Assembly (NCBI RefSeq): GCF_014646295.1
Contig: NZ_BMNE01000016.1
Location: 1-64,000 of the forward strand
Reading direction: 5' to 3'
Length of the DNA: 64,000 nucleotides
Source of the DNA: Nocardia rhizosphaerihabitans
GTDB lineage: Bacteria > Actinomycetota > Actinomycetes > Mycobacteriales > Mycobacteriaceae
A model generated the notes under the pieces. That model was not told the origin of the DNA and made no database searches. It saw only the letters and a list, made by a program, of their open reading frames with translations. The first letter of the stretch is position 1; every line of letters begins with the position of its first letter. The position numbers were made by a program, and so were the translations under genes. Below, in pieces: positions 18,390-27,250 of this stretch.

Positions 18390-18830
18390 TGTGCTCACCT
18401 GCGCGAAAGGTCGTAGGATCTCTCGGCCATTTCCGCCCGCCTCCAGCACGCAGCGGCCAGCACTGTGCACCCGTGAAGGCAATCTCGCGAAGTCTTGTGC
18501 CGTGCAGGTCAAGCAGCTCACTCATCGCGGCAGCACTGTCGGCAACTGAATATCGTAGCGCTTGATATCGGCGACGAGGTCTTTCGCGACAGACTTACGT
18601 ACTCGGCCGGTGCCGGCGACCGGGCGCAGACCCCGCAGCACTGTGGCGGCGTTCGCTGCAGTCAGATCCGTAGGCACACCCACCGGCCAGCAACTCACGC
18701 AGCAACGCATGCAACGATTGACCGATCGAGTTCTGTTGCTGGACAGGTTCTTGCGTCGGTCGTCGAGCAGCGCGAGGCATCGATTCTGATCGCCCTCAGG
18801 TCAGTACCTCTCCCGATCTCCTGCGGCACG
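18390..18830 (-). pseudogene. IS110-family transposase relic
   Basis: On the minus strand fragments of an IS110/IS1110-type transposase are readable in order: DLRAI..., LLDDRRKNL, LHALLRELLAGG, VPTDLTAANAATVLRGLRPV, VAKDLVADIKRYDIQL, and AAMSELLDLHGTRLREI. They lie in shifting frames with at least two frameshifts, and both the N-terminal DEDD part and the C-terminal Tnp_20 part are missing. No element ends are visible. Confidence 0.75.
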
Positions 18831-18923
18831 CTACGTGCAGCCGACCCCGGACCACGCAACCGCCCCATCAGACAAGTCGAGGTTCACCTTGACAAACGCA
18901 GCGACGACGCCGAGTGACCAGAG

Positions 18924-19565
18924 TCAGTCGATTGCCTCTGAAGGCAGAATATCGAGATGCAGCAGGCTCGCGAGAACTCGGCGAATCTGTGCAACCGCTT
19001 GGTCGACGCGACCGCGCGGCTGATGAAGATGGCTGAGGGTCAGCCGAACCAAGACTTCAACCGAAAGGTCCACCGCCTCGTCGCTGGCAAATTCAGACAT
19101 GTATTGCTCGCGCACTACCCCACCGATCGCGCGGATCGCACGCATGAAGACAGTTTCGGGATCTGTAATCAGAACTGGGAGAAGCCCGTTGCCTTGGCCA
19201 TCGCACTCGGAGAGGATCGCCTGCAGTAGGGCGTTGTTGATGCCGAATCGCAGTGCAAAGCGAACGGCCTGCACCATTCCGTCCACAGCGTCTTCTGGGT
19301 TGCCCCGAAGCCCTTCCACCACACCCGAAAGGAAAACGTCGACTTCGCGGCCAACGAGCGCCTCCGCGAGCGCCTGGCGCGAACCGAACTCCCGGTAGAG
19401 GGCCTGTCGGCTTATGCCGATCTCTTGGGCGACGTCGGACATCGTCACTGCCGACCACCCATCGGCGCATACCAATCCGCGCGCGGAATCGAGCGCCCGC
19501 TCTCGCAACAGTGTCCGAATTTCGCCGTGGAAACTCAATGCGCCGTGCGCATTTCGGTTCGCCAT
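18924..19565 (-). CDS. TetR-family regulator
   Basis: A 213-residue TetR protein starting at the ATG at 19565 (MANRNAHGALSF); the frame is open further upstream without likeness. The helix-turn-helix is WSAVTMSDVAQEIGISRQALYREFGSRQALAEAL (~residues 45-78). The ligand domain is unassigned. It is transcribed in the same direction as the desaturase gene, whose stop lies 299 bp upstream of its start. No obvious palindrome is seen just upstream, so its target is unknown. Confidence 0.85.
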   Translation of the reverse strand: MANRNAHGALSFHGEIRTLLRERALDSARGLVCADGWSAVTMSDVAQEIGISRQALYREFGSRQALAEALVGREVDVFLSGVVEGLRGNPEDAVDGMVQAVRFALRFGINNALLQAILSECDGQGNGLLPVLITDPETVFMRAIRAIGGVVREQYMSEFASDEAVDLSVEVLVRLTLSHLHQPRGRVDQAVAQIRRVLASLLHLDILPSEAID

Positions 19566-19864
19566 CGCTCTCCCTGATCCGACATCATCCAATAGCCAGC
19601 ACGCCCAACGCCCCGCGCTCGCAAGCTTGGGTACACGGTCGTCGCAACACAATCGAATGAGAGGTTGCGGCGACCGCGTTGTCTTTCGAGAAGTGGTTCA
19701 GTTCAGTGGGCAGCTGGTCCGGCTGGTTGATTCAGGAGTGACGGAAATTTTGTGCTACCGACCAGCATGGAAACCACCCGCAGGGCGCGAGACTGGACCG
19801 AAACCACCTGGACGCACGAACTCGTATGGAATCTGCATTGGTCCGCGCTGGGAGCGGCTACGAG
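19566..19864. other. intergenic, 299 bp
   Basis: No intact gene. A short plus-strand frame near 19779-19870 starts METTRRARDWTETTW and then loses any family likeness; it may be a truncated gene start, but I cannot support it. Confidence 0.4.
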
Positions 19865-22081
19865 TCAGAGGTCCAGCTCGATGTCAGAGCAGGCAGTGCT
19901 CGTGCACACCGTGATGCGGTCCAATCGCAGACCGTCGACTTCCTCGCGCGTTGTGCCGTTCAGCTTGGGCGTGACGCATGCACGGCACAATCCTCGTTCA
20001 CATCCGGTGGGCACGCGGATGCCGACACTGGTCGCCGCCTCCAACAGCGTTGTCGCGCCGTTGATCTCGACGGAGCGGTCGCTTCGACGGAATCGGACTG
20101 TGTATCGGTGTCCGTCGTCGGCAGGACGTTCCAGCTCAGGGGGCGTGAACGATTCGGCGTGGAACCGTTCGTCGGGTAGGCCGAGTTCGCTCATCCAGCC
20201 GCGGGCCAGGTCGATCATCGCGGGTGGTGCGCAGACGTAGGTTTCACGGTCGGCCGCGTCGCCGACACAGCGCCGAATGAGCTGACGCGAGAGCCGTTCT
20301 GGAGCAACGTGACTTCGCAGCGAAGGCACATCGGTGAACAGGTGCACCCTGACCCCGGACTTCCTGGCGAGTTCTCGTATCTCGTGCTCGAAGATGATCG
20401 ACTTGTCATCTCTGTTGAAGTAGAGCAGCACCGCATCCGAGTTCGGCGCGTCCCGGACAATCCGGCGGAGCAAACTGATGATCGGCGTGATGCCCACTCC
20501 CCCTGCGATGAAGAGAGATTTGCTCGGAACAGCGTCCATCGCGAGGCCCCCAGACGTCGTAGGTGCCCCGACCAGAGTGACATACTTGCCGGTCCGCAGC
20601 TCGTCGTTGAGGCGATTCGAGACCCTGCCTCCTTCCACACGTTTGACGCAGATCTCCATTGCGTCCGAAGAGTCGCTGTCGTGGACCAGACTGTATTGGC
20701 GCACCAGCACCTCATCGCCGATCTCGACTCGAACAGACACGAAGGCGCCCGCATCCCAACGCACCGCATCCCACCCGCGCGGCATCTGCAGTCGTATCGA
20801 TCGCGCCTGGCCATTCGCTACCAGTGTCGAGGACACGACCTTCGTCCGCACGTTATAGAACCCTGCCTTGTTCCGGTACGGCGATTCCGGCAGGGATCTG
20901 TAGCCGAGACCGAAAACGACTCGGCGCAGGAGCGAAACCGGATGCGCCAGCAATCGCAGCGGTCGGCCGATTTCCTGCTCACCGAGCGGAACAGACAAGC
21001 GTGCCAGCGCCTTTCCGATCATCGGCACCGTGTCCAGCAGAGCGGTCTCGTGATAAGGCATCCCATTGCGTTCTGCGATCGCACGCACCGCCGACGCGAC
21101 CTCACGCTGTTTGGTCGGCGGAAGGTCCGGAAACATGTGGTGCTCGATATGGGTGTCGAGGCCGCCATAGAAGATACGGAAGTCGGGACGGTTGTCGAAT
21201 GGCACCTCTTCGACCAGCACTCGCTCGAGGTAGGCATCCAGTCGAGGACTGCGAAGAAAGTTCCTCGTCGCGCGGAACTGTCGCTCGTAGTACTGGTCCG
21301 GGGTCTCGTCTGGGCCCGGATCGCTGAACATTTCCAGCTCACCCGCATGGTGTTCGATCATCACCAGAAAAAGCACTGCCGCATACCCGGCGACGCCACC
21401 GAGGTAGTTGCCGAAAAGCGCAGGTAGGAACTTCGGCCCCGCGGCCACTGGCTCCCGCACATATCTGCGCAGCGCGTCGCGCGCCGCGATCTTGACAGGA
21501 TTCCGCAAAGTGTAGGCGCTGAAAAATCGTCGACCCTCGACTTGCCGCGCGATATTGGCCAGGGCGAACGGTGCCGATTGCGGTAGGACGGCGACGATTG
21601 CACTGATGATCGCGGTCTGGAAAATGTGATGGCCGAACCAATCCTGACCGTCCATGCCACGCATGATGCTGTATCCGAGATCGTGATCCTTCCCGAGGAT
21701 ATTGGTGTTCGGGTGGTGTCCCACATGATGCATGGTCTTCCAGTGGTCCACATCAACATTGAAGTCCCACCGGTACCGCTCCGAGTGATACTCGCCGTTG
21801 TCTGCCACCTCGTCGTAACTACCGTGAATGATGTTGTGGCCGAGCTCGGAGAACTGCATCAGCCGGTACAACATCTCCAGCACCACGGCGCGACCGACCG
21901 CACGCGGGCTGCCCTCGCGCAACAGCTCCAAGCGGCGCGCATCGATCGCCTGCCCGTACGCGGTGACATGGCGAATATGCGCCAGGTCTGCCGCACCGAC
22001 CTCACTCTTGGTCTGGAGGTAGAGCTGTTGGAGCTCGTCGGCGAGACCCAGTTCGGTGCCGACGTCGTTGGCGGTTGTCAT
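19865..22081 (-). CDS. three-domain fusion: fatty acid desaturase - ferredoxin reductase - 2Fe-2S ferredoxin
   Basis: A 738-residue polypeptide that appears self-sufficient. Residues ~1-345 form a membrane fatty acid desaturase with histidine boxes H82-N-I-I-H86, H113...H118-H119-x2-H122-H123 and H311-I-E-H-H315, and hydrophobic segments near 150-170 and 225-242. Residues ~405-640 are an FAD/NAD(P) ferredoxin reductase (RQYSL at 461-465 for FAD, FIAGGVGITPI at 524-534 for the nucleotide). The C-terminus is a plant-type 2Fe-2S ferredoxin with C694-x4-C699-x2-C702 and a fourth Cys at 726. In mycobacteria DesA3 and its reductase Rv3230c are separate proteins. ATG 22081 begins the conserved part. 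Divergent from an AraC gene 72 bp away. Confidence 0.92.
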   Translation of the reverse strand: MTTANDVGTELGLADELQQLYLQTKSEVGAADLAHIRHVTAYGQAIDARRLELLREGSPRAVGRAVVLEMLYRLMQFSELGHNIIHGSYDEVADNGEYHSERYRWDFNVDVDHWKTMHHVGHHPNTNILGKDHDLGYSIMRGMDGQDWFGHHIFQTAIISAIVAVLPQSAPFALANIARQVEGRRFFSAYTLRNPVKIAARDALRRYVREPVAAGPKFLPALFGNYLGGVAGYAAVLFLVMIEHHAGELEMFSDPGPDETPDQYYERQFRATRNFLRSPRLDAYLERVLVEEVPFDNRPDFRIFYGGLDTHIEHHMFPDLPPTKQREVASAVRAIAERNGMPYHETALLDTVPMIGKALARLSVPLGEQEIGRPLRLLAHPVSLLRRVVFGLGYRSLPESPYRNKAGFYNVRTKVVSSTLVANGQARSIRLQMPRGWDAVRWDAGAFVSVRVEIGDEVLVRQYSLVHDSDSSDAMEICVKRVEGGRVSNRLNDELRTGKYVTLVGAPTTSGGLAMDAVPSKSLFIAGGVGITPIISLLRRIVRDAPNSDAVLLYFNRDDKSIIFEHEIRELARKSGVRVHLFTDVPSLRSHVAPERLSRQLIRRCVGDAADRETYVCAPPAMIDLARGWMSELGLPDERFHAESFTPPELERPADDGHRYTVRFRRSDRSVEINGATTLLEAATSVGIRVPTGCERGLCRACVTPKLNGTTREEVDGLRLDRITVCTSTACSDIELDL

Positions 22082-22153
22082 AGTTGTGAGGTTAGGTACT
22101 CTCCCCGGAGAGGTGAATGGCCCTTCCGGGCACAAATTTGGTATTTTCGGACA
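22082..22153. promoter_or_regulatory. divergent promoter region, desaturase / AraC
   Basis: A 72-bp gap between the two divergent starts. It contains the inverted repeat CTCTCC-CC-GGAGAG at 22099-22112 and an AT-rich patch (AAATTTGGTATTTT) near 22133-22146. Likely control region for both genes. Confidence 0.5.
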
Positions 22154-23191
22154 GTGGAAATCTCTCCGGTCTGGGCGGTGCCGCGCGGCACCGAAGGCGT
22201 GCGCATCATGGTGCAGGCAGGCGTCGCTCACGGCGTACCCGCCGCCGATTGCCTGACCGGCACGGGGCTTGCCGAACAGGACCTCGACAACGAGGACGCC
22301 GAGATCTGGGCACATCAGGAATTCGAGGTGATCCGCAACCTCATCGCCGCACTCGGCGACAGACCCGGTTTGGGCGCCGATGTCGGCGGATTCTCCACCC
22401 TCGGCCGGACTGGTGTCATCGGTTTCATGATGTTGGCGGGACCAACTTTTCTGGACGCGGTCGAGCGCGCCATTCCGTACCTCGCACTCTCGCCGACACA
22501 TTTGCGATTCGCGATAGACGTCGGCGAGAATCACGCGCAACTGATAGCCTCGGGCAGCGAATTGCCAGCGGATGTCAGAACTTTCATCATCGAGCGGGAT
22601 CTAGCTGGATTGGCAGCCGCGTTACGCGGTGCGCACATCGACCTGGCGCCGTTGAGTATCGACACGACGCTCGACCCCACACGCGCCGCCATGCTCGGGC
22701 AGACGTGGCGAGTCACGCCCGACCACATTCGGGCGAACCAGGCCGAGAATCAGCTCGTGATTCCGCGATCGATTCTCGATCTTCGCTTGCCGCAGGCAGA
22801 TGCGAACACCGCGCGTATCTTCGAGCACCAATGTCGCCGTATCCTCGACCGCCGTCTTGCCCGAGTCGGCGTCACTGGGCAAGTCCGCAGCCGTCTCCTG
22901 CACAACCCTGACCAATGGCCTTCGATGGACACCGTCGCCGCCGAGTTGCACATCGATCCTCGAACTCTGCGCCGCGCATTGACCAAGGAGGGCGCATCCT
23001 ACCGAGCGTTGGTTGACGAAGTTCGCCACCAGCGCGCCATTGACATGCTGAGGCTGGGCCAGCGGGTGGACGAGATCGCCAGACAACTCGGCTACGCCGA
23101 AACGGCGAACTTCACGCACGCATTCAAACGCTGGGAAGGCCTCGCACCCAGCCACTTCCGCAATCTGAGTGGTAGATCGCCCCGGGATTGA
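22154..23191 (+). CDS. AraC-family regulator
   Basis: A 345-residue regulator with an N-terminal arabinose-binding-like sensor domain (~residues 20-210; IRNLIAALGDRPGLGADVG...) and a C-terminal HTH_18 domain (~250-345; PSMDTVAAELHIDPRTLRRAL and EIARQLGYAETANFTHAFKRW). Start taken at GTG 22154; the frame is open much further upstream but that part is antisense to the desaturase. Its divergent arrangement makes it the probable activator of the fused desaturase, with a lipid as likely effector. Confidence 0.83.
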   Translation: MEISPVWAVPRGTEGVRIMVQAGVAHGVPAADCLTGTGLAEQDLDNEDAEIWAHQEFEVIRNLIAALGDRPGLGADVGGFSTLGRTGVIGFMMLAGPTFLDAVERAIPYLALSPTHLRFAIDVGENHAQLIASGSELPADVRTFIIERDLAGLAAALRGAHIDLAPLSIDTTLDPTRAAMLGQTWRVTPDHIRANQAENQLVIPRSILDLRLPQADANTARIFEHQCRRILDRRLARVGVTGQVRSRLLHNPDQWPSMDTVAAELHIDPRTLRRALTKEGASYRALVDEVRHQRAIDMLRLGQRVDEIARQLGYAETANFTHAFKRWEGLAPSHFRNLSGRSPRD

Positions 23192-23351
23192 TGCGCACTC
23201 AGTCATCTGAATCCTCGATCGGCCAATCAGAGCGACTGATCGTGAATGTATCTGCACATCGTCGCAGTACCGGGCTCCGACCCTCGAGGTCCAGGCTCCC
23301 ACTCGGCCAATCCAGCTATCGGGGACCAGTTCGAAAATGGGTTCGGTAGCT

Positions 23352-25007
23352 CTACCCCTGACGTCCCAAAGCGGCGTGAAGGAGATCCGCCCTGCTCGTC
23401 AGCTTCCGCCGGGGTTTGCCTGCGTTGCGTCCCAGTTCTGTTTCGCGGTCGTGTATGCGACGCCAGCCTGCCAGGTCGACCACGTTCGGCTGACGTTCTC
23501 GAATGAGTGTGTCGAAGATGTCATGGTCGTGGGACCGAGACTGCAGCTCTCCGTCGGCGTGGTCGTCGAGCAGGTGGCGCACGGTGTCGCGCGCACATTT
23601 CCGATTCGTTCCGATCCCGCCGGTCGGACCGCGTTTGATCCACCCTGTGACGTACACGCCGCGGATCGGAATGCCGGTGGCCGGGTCCAGGACGCGGCCG
23701 TCCTCATGGTGGACCACGGAGCGGTCGGCGTCGAACGGCAGGCCCTGAATCGGCGTGCCCCGGTAGCCCACGGATCGGATGATCAGACCCGTCTCGAGGG
23801 TTTCCTCGGTGCCGGTGGGGACTGCGCGAATGCCGCCGTCGGGTCCCCTTTCGAGCCGGGTTCGCGCGACGCGGACGCCCTGTGCGGTGATCTCCGCCGG
23901 GGATGCGAAGTAGCGGAGGATGATTCGCTTGTTGCCCGGGGTCAGCTGCCCGCGCGCGCAGTTGGCGGCCAGGTCGGTCTTGATCCGTTTCGCCGGTGCG
24001 TTGTCGAGTTCTTCCCGGCTGATGGTGTCGATCGCGACTTCGTCGGGCAGCGTGATGATGTCGATGCCGGGGACATCGCACAGGCCGATGAGTTCCGGTG
24101 TGGTGTAAGCGGCTTGCGCGGGCCCCCGTCGTCCGAGCACGACGATCTCTTCGATGGCGCTGGACGCGAGGGCATCGAGGGCGTGGTCGGCGATGTCGGT
24201 GGTGGCGAGTTGCTCGGGTCCGAGAGCGAGCATTCTGGCGATGTCGAGGGCGACATTGCCGTTGCCGATGATGACGGCACGCTGTCCGGACAGGTCGAAG
24301 GCACGGTCGGCGTAATCCGGGTGGCCGTTGTACCAGTTGACGAACTCGGTGGCCGAGACACTGTGTGGCATATCGGCACCGGCGATACCGAGCTGTCTGT
24401 CCTGCGCGGCGCCGTAGGCGTAGATCACGGCGTCGTAGTGGCGGACGAGCTCGTCGTGGCTGATGTGCTTGCCGACCTCTACGTTCAAATAGAAGCGGAA
24501 CCGGCCGTCGTCAGCGGCCCGCTCGAAGACCTTCGTGACGTCCTTTGTGTGCTGATGGTCTGGGGCCACGCCGCCGCGGACGAGACCCCATGGTGTCGGC
24601 AGCTGATCGAATACCGTCACACTGACGCCTTCGGCGGCCAGCAGCTCGGTCGCGGCGTAACTGCCTGCGGCACCGGAGCCGACGACAGCAACGCTGAGCC
24701 GCGCCGAGCGCCGCGCGGCGAGGTCGGCGACGGGCAGGCCGGAAGGCAGCGGATTGCCTTGGTAGAAGGCGGTGGCCAAGCCGAGGTAGGTCTGCCCGGC
24801 TTCACCTAGGCGGGTATCGCGGGAAATCGCTCCGACGGGGCATTCGGAGACGCAGGCGCCGCAGTCGATACAGCTCGCGGGGTCGATGTAGAGCATCTCC
24901 GCGGTGGCGAAACCGGGCTCGTCGGGCGTGGGATGGATGCAGCCGACCGGGCACACGGGCACGCACGATGCGTCGTTGCAGCACGCTTGTGTGATGACGT
25001 GGGACAT
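23352..25007 (-). CDS. fprB: FprB-like ferredoxin/NADPH-ferredoxin reductase
   Basis: A 551-residue fusion of an N-terminal bacterial ferredoxin (~residues 1-75, two Cys clusters: ACCNDASCVPVCPVGC and CIDCGACVSECP) to an adrenodoxin-reductase-type flavoprotein. The reductase part has the FAD motif VAVVGSGAAGSYAATELL (~105), GNGNVALDIARML (~245) and C-terminal GWIKRGPTGGIGTNRKCA. Layout and length match mycobacterial FprB. It moves electrons from NADPH to iron-sulfur partners. It starts 12 bases after the molybdopterin oxidoreductase gene, so the two are one operon and probably one electron-transfer chain. Confidence 0.93.
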   Translation of the reverse strand: MSHVITQACCNDASCVPVCPVGCIHPTPDEPGFATAEMLYIDPASCIDCGACVSECPVGAISRDTRLGEAGQTYLGLATAFYQGNPLPSGLPVADLAARRSARLSVAVVGSGAAGSYAATELLAAEGVSVTVFDQLPTPWGLVRGGVAPDHQHTKDVTKVFERAADDGRFRFYLNVEVGKHISHDELVRHYDAVIYAYGAAQDRQLGIAGADMPHSVSATEFVNWYNGHPDYADRAFDLSGQRAVIIGNGNVALDIARMLALGPEQLATTDIADHALDALASSAIEEIVVLGRRGPAQAAYTTPELIGLCDVPGIDIITLPDEVAIDTISREELDNAPAKRIKTDLAANCARGQLTPGNKRIILRYFASPAEITAQGVRVARTRLERGPDGGIRAVPTGTEETLETGLIIRSVGYRGTPIQGLPFDADRSVVHHEDGRVLDPATGIPIRGVYVTGWIKRGPTGGIGTNRKCARDTVRHLLDDHADGELQSRSHDHDIFDTLIRERQPNVVDLAGWRRIHDRETELGRNAGKPRRKLTSRADLLHAALGRQG

Positions 25008-25019
25008 GTGTTCTCTCGC

Positions 25020-27176
25020 TCAGGATGAAGGGAGCGGCTCGACCGTGACGGGCGTGCCGCTGAACGCCGCGTTGCCACTGATCGTGTCGAGTCGCTGGGG
25101 ATCGGTGATGTCGTTGACGCTGGCGCCGGGCACCTGGCTCGCGGTGCCCATCCGGATTCCGTCGACCGTATGGCCGTACCCGTGTGGCAGGCTGACGGTT
25201 CCTTCGATGATGTCGGTGGTTTGCTGGACATCCACCCGCACCGCGCCGACCCGGGAGCGGAGCAGCGCGGGCCCGTTCGACACACCCAGCCGGGCCGCGT
25301 CCACCGGGTGCATCAGCAGGTGATGCCGGTCGGGACCGGCAACCAGACGAGCCGAGTTGTGCATCCACGAATTGTTGGTGCGCAGATGCCGTCGCCCGAT
25401 CAGCGTGAGGTTGTGCCCGGCCGCGGGGGCAGCGAGGTCTTTGCGCAACTCGTCAAGTCCCGTACCGAGTTCCTCGGGAACCAGGCGCAGGACCCGGCCC
25501 GGTGTCCGCAGCCGGTGCTCGACCCCCGGCTGCAAAGGTCCGAGGTCGACCCCGGACGGCGTGCCGAGCACCTTGCGCATCGACAATCGGTAGGGGCCGA
25601 TGCGAAGCAGCAAAGCGACGAGGTGGCGCGGTGGCACCCTCAGACGTCCCACTGCGGCCAGCGCCGCCGGCTGCAGGCGGCGCAGTAGCCCGCGCCACCC
25701 CAGTCCAGCGTTGTGCCGGTGATAAGCAGCGCCGAGGTCACGAAAGATTTCCCAGTCATGGCGCGCACCAACAGGTTTCGGCACCACCGCAGGGCTGTAC
25801 TTCGCCGTGTTGCGGACGCCGAATGCGCGGAAAATGAGGTCGTACTGGTCCCGTTCGAGCTGCGTCGTGGGGGGCAGGATGATATCGGCATGGCGGGTGG
25901 TCTCGTTGAGGTAGAAGTCCACCGCAACCATGAAGTCCAAACCCTCGAGTGCCTTGTCGAGGGCGGTGCCGTCGGGCGTGGACAGCACCGGGTTGCCGGC
26001 CACGGTCAGCATTGCGCGGATTTGTCCGGTGCCCGGTGTGGTGATTTCTTCGGCGAGTGCCGCGACCGGAAACTCGTTGCCGAACGAGGGGAGACCGCGC
26101 ACGCGAGAGTGGCGTTTACCCAGGCCGCCGCGCCCGAGCAGGCGGGTCAAGTCGACTGCGGGATCGGTGAACATTGTCCCGCCTGCGCGCCCGAGATTGC
26201 CGGTGACGATGTTGAGCGCTTGGATAGCCCAGTGGCACAGGGTGCCGTGGCGCTGCGTGGACACACCCATTCGGCCGTAACATGCCGCGGCGTCCGCATC
26301 GGCGAACGCCAGCGCCAGCCGCTCGATAGTGGCGGCGGGAACACTGCTGAACGCGCACGCCGCCTCAGGAGTGAAGGGTTCGACTGCGGATTTCAACTGG
26401 TCGACCCCCTCTACATAACTGGGTAACTGGATAGGCCGATCACGGAGGATCACATGGATCATGGCGAGCAATACCGCCGCGTCGGTGCCCGGACGGATGA
26501 AAATATGCTCGTCCGCGTAGTCCGCCGTCTCGGTGCGGCGAGGATCGACCAGGGTGACACGACCGCCGCGTTCCTGGATCTCGCGAAGCCGGCGCCCCAT
26601 ATCGGGCGCGGTCATCATGCTGCCATTGGACGCACGGGGGTTGGCGCCGAAGATCAGTAGGTGTCGTGTGCGGTCGAGGTCGGGCTCCGGGAGCAGAATT
26701 TGGTGCCCGTACAGCAATGTGGAGATGACGTGGTGCGGAAGCTGGTCGACCGACGTCGCGACGAAATGATTGTGGGTGCCGAGCATCTCGGTGAATGGCA
26801 AACCGTGCGTCATGGCGCCGAGACTGTGCGAGACCGGGTTGCCCAGATAGACAGCCACCGAGTCGGCACCATTGCGGGCGCGCACCATGGCCAGGCCTGC
26901 GGCCGCCGCGTCGATGGCTTCCGCCCAGCTGATCTCCACCCACTCGCCGTCGACCTTGCGCAACGGGCGGCGCAAGCGATCCGGGTCGTTGCGTAGATCG
27001 GCCAGCGCCACCGATTTCGGGCACACATGCCCGCGGGAGAGCGGATCCGCAGCATCACCTCTGATACTTCGGATCTCGTCGCCCGCCACGGTCACTTCGA
27101 TGCCGCAGATCGCCTCGCAGAGGTTGCACGCACTTCGGACGGTGCGGACGCCTGCCGCCGCGGACAGCTGTTTCAT
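25020..27176 (-). CDS. molybdopterin oxidoreductase with N-terminal 4Fe-4S site
   Basis: A 718-residue member of the DMSO-reductase superfamily. The N-terminal cluster ligands are C17-x2-C20-x3-C24 and C52 (GHVCPKS). Following domains bind the bis-MGD cofactor (GANPRASNGSMM; VDPRRTETADYADEHIFIRPGTDAAVLLAM), and the C-terminal MoCo-binding barrel begins near residue 590. There is no twin-arginine signal, so it is cytoplasmic. Substrate unknown. It forms an operon with fprB and is divergent from a TetR gene. A decayed fragment of a closely similar gene lies at 5248-5397. Confidence 0.87.
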   Translation of the reverse strand: MKQLSAAAGVRTVRSACNLCEAICGIEVTVAGDEIRSIRGDAADPLSRGHVCPKSVALADLRNDPDRLRRPLRKVDGEWVEISWAEAIDAAAAGLAMVRARNGADSVAVYLGNPVSHSLGAMTHGLPFTEMLGTHNHFVATSVDQLPHHVISTLLYGHQILLPEPDLDRTRHLLIFGANPRASNGSMMTAPDMGRRLREIQERGGRVTLVDPRRTETADYADEHIFIRPGTDAAVLLAMIHVILRDRPIQLPSYVEGVDQLKSAVEPFTPEAACAFSSVPAATIERLALAFADADAAACYGRMGVSTQRHGTLCHWAIQALNIVTGNLGRAGGTMFTDPAVDLTRLLGRGGLGKRHSRVRGLPSFGNEFPVAALAEEITTPGTGQIRAMLTVAGNPVLSTPDGTALDKALEGLDFMVAVDFYLNETTRHADIILPPTTQLERDQYDLIFRAFGVRNTAKYSPAVVPKPVGARHDWEIFRDLGAAYHRHNAGLGWRGLLRRLQPAALAAVGRLRVPPRHLVALLLRIGPYRLSMRKVLGTPSGVDLGPLQPGVEHRLRTPGRVLRLVPEELGTGLDELRKDLAAPAAGHNLTLIGRRHLRTNNSWMHNSARLVAGPDRHHLLMHPVDAARLGVSNGPALLRSRVGAVRVDVQQTTDIIEGTVSLPHGYGHTVDGIRMGTASQVPGASVNDITDPQRLDTISGNAAFSGTPVTVEPLPSS

Positions 27177-27204
27177 GGGATTCCCGCTTCCGGTGCCAGA
27201 ACAA

Positions 27205-27230
27205 AACGTGACATGACGTCATGTTACGTT
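27205..27230. promoter_or_regulatory. 26-bp near-perfect palindrome, probable TetR operator
   Basis: Left arm AACGTGACATGAC and right arm GTCATGTTACGTT are complementary except at one base pair. It lies 29 bases upstream of the molybdopterin oxidoreductase start and 21 bases before the TetR start, so it can control both divergent genes. Confidence 0.82.
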
Positions 27231-27250
27231 CTAGGTCTACCATAGGAAGC

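Noticed and set aside
19752..19870. Possible start of a DinB-like gene (METTRRARDWTETTW...)
   Set aside because: Only about 20 residues look protein-like before likeness ends; too short to support.
22082..22540. N-terminal extension of the desaturase frame
   Set aside because: The extension is antisense to the AraC sensor domain, and the desaturase-like sequence begins at ATG 22081 next to an intergenic region.
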